A stretch of DNA of 64,000 bases from assembly GCF_027497175.1 (NCBI RefSeq), contig NZ_CP114901.1:4836001-4900000 (forward strand), written 5' to 3'. Below, in pieces: positions 60,881 through 64,000 of this stretch. The position numbers and the translations under genes were made by a program. Each line of letters opens with the position of its first letter. The first letter of the stretch is position 1. This DNA comes from Verrucosispora sp. WMMD573. GTDB lineage: Bacteria > Actinomycetota > Actinomycetes > Mycobacteriales > Micromonosporaceae. The notes beneath the pieces are model-generated. The model worked only from the letters and a program-made list of their open reading frames with translations, did no database searches and was not told the origin of the DNA.

Positions 60881-60951
60881 GCGATCTTGCACTTTCGGTC
60901 GCCGATAAGCACTATTTGCGGCTTACAACCCGACCAAAAGTGCAAGATCGC
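60881..60951. repeat. Long-arm inverted repeat between convergent genes, probably also a terminator
   Basis: Two 21-nt arms (60881-60901 and 60931-60951) pair with a single mismatch around a 29-base loop. Each arm contains ATCTTGCACTTT or its complement. It lies between the MarR gene and the convergent serine hydrolase gene. Its long arms, with GAACG extensions on both sides, look like a dispersed intergenic repeat of Micromonospora genomes; that is from memory and not checked here. Confidence 0.75.
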
Positions 60952-60974
60952 CGAACGTGGGGGTGGGGAATGGG

Positions 60975-61997
60975 TCAGCCGCCGTTGACGGGGCGGAAGT
61001 GGGGGACGGTGTGGCGGGCGCGGGGGGTGGGGCTTGTGGTGCGGGCGACGGCGTCGAACATGGTCCGGCCCAGGACCGCGTGTGCGCGTACGGCCGGGTG
61101 GGTGCCGCCGTAGTTGTCCAGGTCGCCGAGGGAGTCGGCGAAGAAGGCGTACGTCAGGGTGGGTGCGCCCGTCGCGTCGAACATGATGCCGGCCTCGTGC
61201 CGGGCGGCACCCGAGGCATCGAAGTCGGCGCCGTACTTGGTGGCGACCCGGCTGCGTTCCGCCGAGGACATGTCGCGGCGGATGCCGTCGTGGTAGCCGT
61301 TGATCCACCGCAGGATGCCGAGCAGGAAGTCACTCGACCGGGCCGACAGCAGGGTTTTGTTGGCCAGCCGCCACAGCAGGTCGTGGGTCTCGCGCGGAGT
61401 GGTCACACCGAGGAAGAACCGGTTCGGGTTGGCCACCGGCTCGACCCGGGTGTGCGTGAATCCCTTGGCCGCCAGGATCTCGTTGATCTCCAGTGCCGGC
61501 ACCACCCGGCCGCACATCCGTACCGCCGTGTTGTCGCTGACGAGCAGCATCGCGGTGAGGAAGTTCGCCACGGTGACCTCGTCGCCCCAGACCGTCTGCA
61601 GGAAGTAGATCCCGCTGCCGCCGAGGATGATGTCGGCGGTGAGGTCGAGCCGCTGGTCCAGCCGCAGCTCGCCCCGGTCGATCTTGTCCATGACCGCCAC
61701 CGCGACCGCCAGCTTCTGCACGCTGTACCCGTGCGTCACCCGGTCCGCGTCGTCGGCGATCACGGTCCGGAGGGTCCCGTTGGCGTCGAGCATCGCGACG
61801 TGCGAGCGCCACACCCCACCGGCGCGGGCCTTCTGCTGCCGGTACGTCCGGCGAATCACCTCTCGCGGCGGCACCCTGTCGATGCCCGCCGTGGTGCCGT
61901 CAGCCGGCGCGGCCACCGCACCGGACGGCGTCGCCGCCAACGTCACAGCTGCCGCACCGAATCCGATCGCGGCCCGACGACTGACCCGCTTGATCAT
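60975..61997 (-). CDS. Tat-exported class A beta-lactamase-like serine hydrolase
   Basis: The 340-residue protein has a twin-arginine signal (VSRRAAIGFGAAAVTLAA), the catalytic SVQK (Ser-x-x-Lys, GYSVQKLAVAVAV) and SDN (LLVSDNTAV). These are the serine beta-lactamase motifs. A KTG triad near the C-terminus is not obvious (SRVATKYGADFD is the nearest), so it may be a penicillin-interacting or non-lactamase hydrolase. ATG 61997 starts the signal. Confidence 0.82.
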   Translation of the reverse strand: MIKRVSRRAAIGFGAAAVTLAATPSGAVAAPADGTTAGIDRVPPREVIRRTYRQQKARAGGVWRSHVAMLDANGTLRTVIADDADRVTHGYSVQKLAVAVAVMDKIDRGELRLDQRLDLTADIILGGSGIYFLQTVWGDEVTVANFLTAMLLVSDNTAVRMCGRVVPALEINEILAAKGFTHTRVEPVANPNRFFLGVTTPRETHDLLWRLANKTLLSARSSDFLLGILRWINGYHDGIRRDMSSAERSRVATKYGADFDASGAARHEAGIMFDATGAPTLTYAFFADSLGDLDNYGGTHPAVRAHAVLGRTMFDAVARTTSPTPRARHTVPHFRPVNGG

Positions 61998-62092
61998 TGC
62001 CTCTCCCAGGGTTTCCGCTGCCACCGGCGACCGCCGGCACCTGACCCACCCTGCCACATGTCCACAGAGGACACTTGCCGACACCGGACCGG

Positions 62093-63058
62093 TCAGAGCC
62101 CGCTTATCGTCTCCGGCGCCCGTTCCCGGCGGGACAGTGCCCGCACCACCGCGAGCGGACCGTGCCGCCAGGCGGCGATCCGGGTGAGCAGGTCACTCGT
62201 CAGTTCGGTGGCGGCGGCCGGCATCTCGGGCGTCGGCAGGCCCAGGCTGACCGCCAGATCGTCGGTGTGCACCACCAGCTCCAGCAGCCGGGTCAGCAGG
62301 AAGTCGTCGACGGCCAGTCCCCAGTCGCCGAGGTCGACGATCCGGTACGAGGGCTGTGTCGGCACGGTGCGGCGCAGCCGGCCCAGGAACTCGTCGACCT
62401 CGGCGGCGAGTCGACTGGCGGTGGTCTCGGCGGCGGCCCGCTCCCCCCGCTCGCGGATGTCGGTGTTGTCTTCCTCCTCGGCACCGGTGGTCACCCACGC
62501 GCTGCCGGTGAAGTGCGCCAGGACGTCGATCGCGGTCCGTCCCGGCGGCGCGTCGAGCAGTTCGGCGGTCCGGGTGATCTGGTTGGCCAGGTGCCGGGCC
62601 AGCCCGCCGGTGGAGCAGTGCGGCAGAGCGCTCGGCGTCGTCCAACGCTCGGCCAGCACCGGCGTACGCAGCAGCGCGGCGGCGATGTCGGCGGTGGCGA
62701 GGTAGGCGCTCCGGGTGGTGATGTTCTCGGGCACCAGCCCCGGATCGACGCGCAGGCCCAGGTCCGGCTGGTCCAGCCAGTCCAGTCGGGCCGAGATGCG
62801 CTCGGCGTGTTCGGTGAGCAGCAGCCGCACGCTGTACACGGCCAGCAGCATCGCCTGGAGGGAGTCCACCCCGTACGCGGCGTCGACCGCACCGTCGGCC
62901 AGCCCCTCGATCTGGAACGGGCAGCGCCAGTCACCGCCCGGCAACGGGTCGGGGTGCGGCCTGCCGAAGCGGACGACCACCTCCGAGGTGACATCGTCCG
63001 GAGTGACCACTGCGATCCGCCGCTCGGCGACGACCTCACCCAACTCGTACAACCCCAC
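62093..63058 (-). CDS. DUF6968-like/maleylpyruvate isomerase-type DinB-fold fusion
   Basis: From GTG 63058 (after GAGGGGAGC) the 321-residue protein has two parts. Residues 1-100 resemble a small actinomycete domain (VGLYELGEVVAERRIAVV, FGRPHPDPLPGGDWRCPF, GVDSLQAMLLAVYSVRLLL). The rest is a four-helix DinB/maleylpyruvate-isomerase-like domain (HCSTGGLARHLANQITRTAE, LLELVVHTDDLAVSLGL) with metal-type His. There is no stop between them. It overlaps the end of ureD by 23 bp. Function is unknown. Confidence 0.65.
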   Translation of the reverse strand: MGLYELGEVVAERRIAVVTPDDVTSEVVVRFGRPHPDPLPGGDWRCPFQIEGLADGAVDAAYGVDSLQAMLLAVYSVRLLLTEHAERISARLDWLDQPDLGLRVDPGLVPENITTRSAYLATADIAAALLRTPVLAERWTTPSALPHCSTGGLARHLANQITRTAELLDAPPGRTAIDVLAHFTGSAWVTTGAEEEDNTDIRERGERAAAETTASRLAAEVDEFLGRLRRTVPTQPSYRIVDLGDWGLAVDDFLLTRLLELVVHTDDLAVSLGLPTPEMPAAATELTSDLLTRIAAWRHGPLAVVRALSRRERAPETISGL

Positions 63059-63818
63059 GCTCCCCTCGCCCGCCCGAAGCAGCGATGGTATCCAGAGCGG
63101 TCTCCGGTTCGAGGTACTCCCGCAGGGTGTGCGCGTCCGGCGCGGTGGCGCTCCACAGCGTCGCCGGGCCACCGGCCAGCGGCAGCCGGGCCCACGTGGC
63201 GCCCACGGCGGGCGGCTCCGCCGGGCGGTCCGGGTCCACGATCAGCAGCGAGCCGGTGGCGGGCGCGCCGGCCAGCACCGCCGGTCCGGCCCAGCCGGCG
63301 GCGTTCGGCCCGACCGTCAGGGACTGCCGCAGCAGCGGCCGACCGTCCAGGTCCACCCACGTGTTGACCTCGACGTTGCCGGGCTGCTCGCCATACCGGC
63401 CGCAGATCAGCTCGTCCCGCCAGTGCAGGGTGCCGCCGGCCGCGACGTCCACCCGCGAGTCGGCGACGTGCGCGCAGCCGGCCGCCGCGACCAGTTGCTC
63501 GGGCAGCCAGAGCAGGGTCGCCCGCTCGGCGACGGTGGCCCGGACCAGCATCCGGGACACCGCGCCGGGGCGGCCGGGCAGGGCCACCGAGGCGGCCACG
63601 GTGTGCACGCGTACCGCCGCACCGGGGCCGACCTCGACATCCAGCCGCAGGTCGTCGCCGGCCAGCGGCCCGGCCGCGCCGCCGACGACGTACACCGTGA
63701 GGCCACCGCCGGGGGCCGGCACCTGGCGCAGCAGCAGCGGACTCTCGCCGCGCAGCTCGACCAGGGTGGTACGGCCGTTCCTGTCGACGCGGGCCGCCAG
63801 CCGGGCGGTGGCCCGCAT
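63036..63818 (-). CDS. ureD: Urease accessory protein UreD
   Basis: The 260-residue protein has the UreD pattern of beta strands (VYVVGGAAGPLAGDDLRLDV, VRVHTVAASVALPG, LHWRDELICGRYGEQPGNV). UreD with UreF and UreG delivers nickel to urease. Its ATG 63818 overlaps the first base of the ureG stop. Its place right after ureG is normal for urease operons. Confidence 0.9.
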   Translation of the reverse strand: MRATARLAARVDRNGRTTLVELRGESPLLLRQVPAPGGGLTVYVVGGAAGPLAGDDLRLDVEVGPGAAVRVHTVAASVALPGRPGAVSRMLVRATVAERATLLWLPEQLVAAAGCAHVADSRVDVAAGGTLHWRDELICGRYGEQPGNVEVNTWVDLDGRPLLRQSLTVGPNAAGWAGPAVLAGAPATGSLLIVDPDRPAEPPAVGATWARLPLAGGPATLWSATAPDAHTLREYLEPETALDTIAASGGRGERGVVRVG

Positions 63819-64000
63819 CAGGCCTGCCCGGCGGGGGCCGCCACGACCGGCGCGGGCCGGTCCGCGCCTGCCGACGCGGCCCGGTGGTGGGCCAGTTCGT
63901 GACGGATCCACCCGGCGACCTGGGTCGCCAGGGGGTCCTCGCTGATGGACTGGAACACCGTGGGCAGGTCGCCGCGGCGGGCACGGGCGTCGCGGTCCAT
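63818..64000 (-). CDS. ureG: Urease accessory GTPase UreG, C-terminal end (partial)
   Basis: The visible 60 codons run off the right edge. They contain the UreG C-terminal pattern RGDLPTVFQSISEDPLATQV then WIRHEL, followed by an Ala/Pro tail. The Walker A part lies outside the window. UreG hydrolyses GTP to power nickel insertion. The remaining urease genes are expected upstream, beyond 64000. Confidence 0.75.
   Translation of the reverse strand: MDRDARARRGDLPTVFQSISEDPLATQVAGWIRHELAHHRAASAGADRPAPVVAAPAGQA

Noticed and set aside
1..64000. tRNA, rRNA, CRISPR arrays and insertion sequences
   Set aside because: No tRNA T-arm and acceptor pattern, no rRNA-like tracts, no regularly spaced repeats and no transposase or terminal inverted repeats were recognised by reading. 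A tRNAscan or ISfinder search could still find a degenerate copy.

Overview
The window is very GC-rich DNA, packed with genes that often overlap by ATGA/GTGA and use many GTG starts. Urea uptake (Urt) and urease genes, a mycothiol-type DinB-fold protein, STAS and MerR regulators, a secreted GH5-CBM2 cellulase and a StrR-like regulator all point to an actinomycete. The family is most likely Micromonosporaceae (Micromonospora-like). That placement is inferred from gene content and style, not from a marker gene.

Region 1 (1-23.5 kb) is a specialised-metabolism island with two divergent operons around a StrR-like ParB/HTH regulator (6506-7507). The left operon (6099 down to 1 and beyond, minus strand) encodes a radical SAM/SPASM enzyme, a HExxH peptide beta-hydroxylase-like protein, a 52-residue peptide gene too short for routine calling, a YcaO/TfuA pair, a 2OG-Fe(II) oxygenase and two methyltransferases. 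This is the gene content of a RiPP (ribosomally made, modified peptide) pathway, probably with thioamide or azoline chemistry. The right operon (7565-22305, plus strand) is almost gapless. It carries dissected NRPS-like parts (three adenylate-forming enzymes, a lone condensation-fold protein, two carrier proteins), a ketoreductase, an AurF-like diiron oxygenase, a complete E1alpha/E1beta/E2 2-oxoacid dehydrogenase without E3, a transglutaminase-fold protein and a C39-peptidase ABC exporter. It ends in a 30-residue peptide with a double-glycine leader and only five residues after it (PNACQ), closed by a perfect 14-bp terminator hairpin. I infer a hybrid in which carrier-bound acyl or amino-acyl groups are joined to a tiny ribosomal peptide. 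This is the best candidate for an undescribed system.

Region 2 (23.7-31.4 kb) has pdxY and a catabolic cluster: MDR oxidoreductase, LigA-like and LigB-like extradiol dioxygenase subunits, citrate-synthase/citryl-CoA-lyase-like protein and CaiB/BaiF CoA-transferase. Divergent from these are an amidohydrolase and an IclR regulator. Two matching CGGACA-NN-TGTCCG palindromes lie in the divergent promoter.

Region 3 (31.4-53.8 kb) is chromosomal background with small regulatory modules: MerR-HEAT plus HEAT proteins behind a MerR-type promoter, an M14 carboxypeptidase, an HTH regulator framed by two 17-bp palindromes next to an MFS transporter, a lipid kinase, an orphan O-carbamoyltransferase, htpG, a response regulator/histidine kinase/GerMN-lipoprotein operon, STAS proteins, an MFS transporter with a Met-rich N-terminus, a DUF6529-Rieske pair, and a cellulase with a CebR-like operator.

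Region 4 (53.9-64 kb) is urea nitrogen metabolism. It has urtABCDE (minus strand), a leaderless UrtA/AmiC-like binding protein divergent from a MarR regulator, a Tat-exported serine hydrolase, a DinB-fold fusion protein, ureD and the end of ureG. No rRNA, tRNA, CRISPR array or insertion sequence was recognised.
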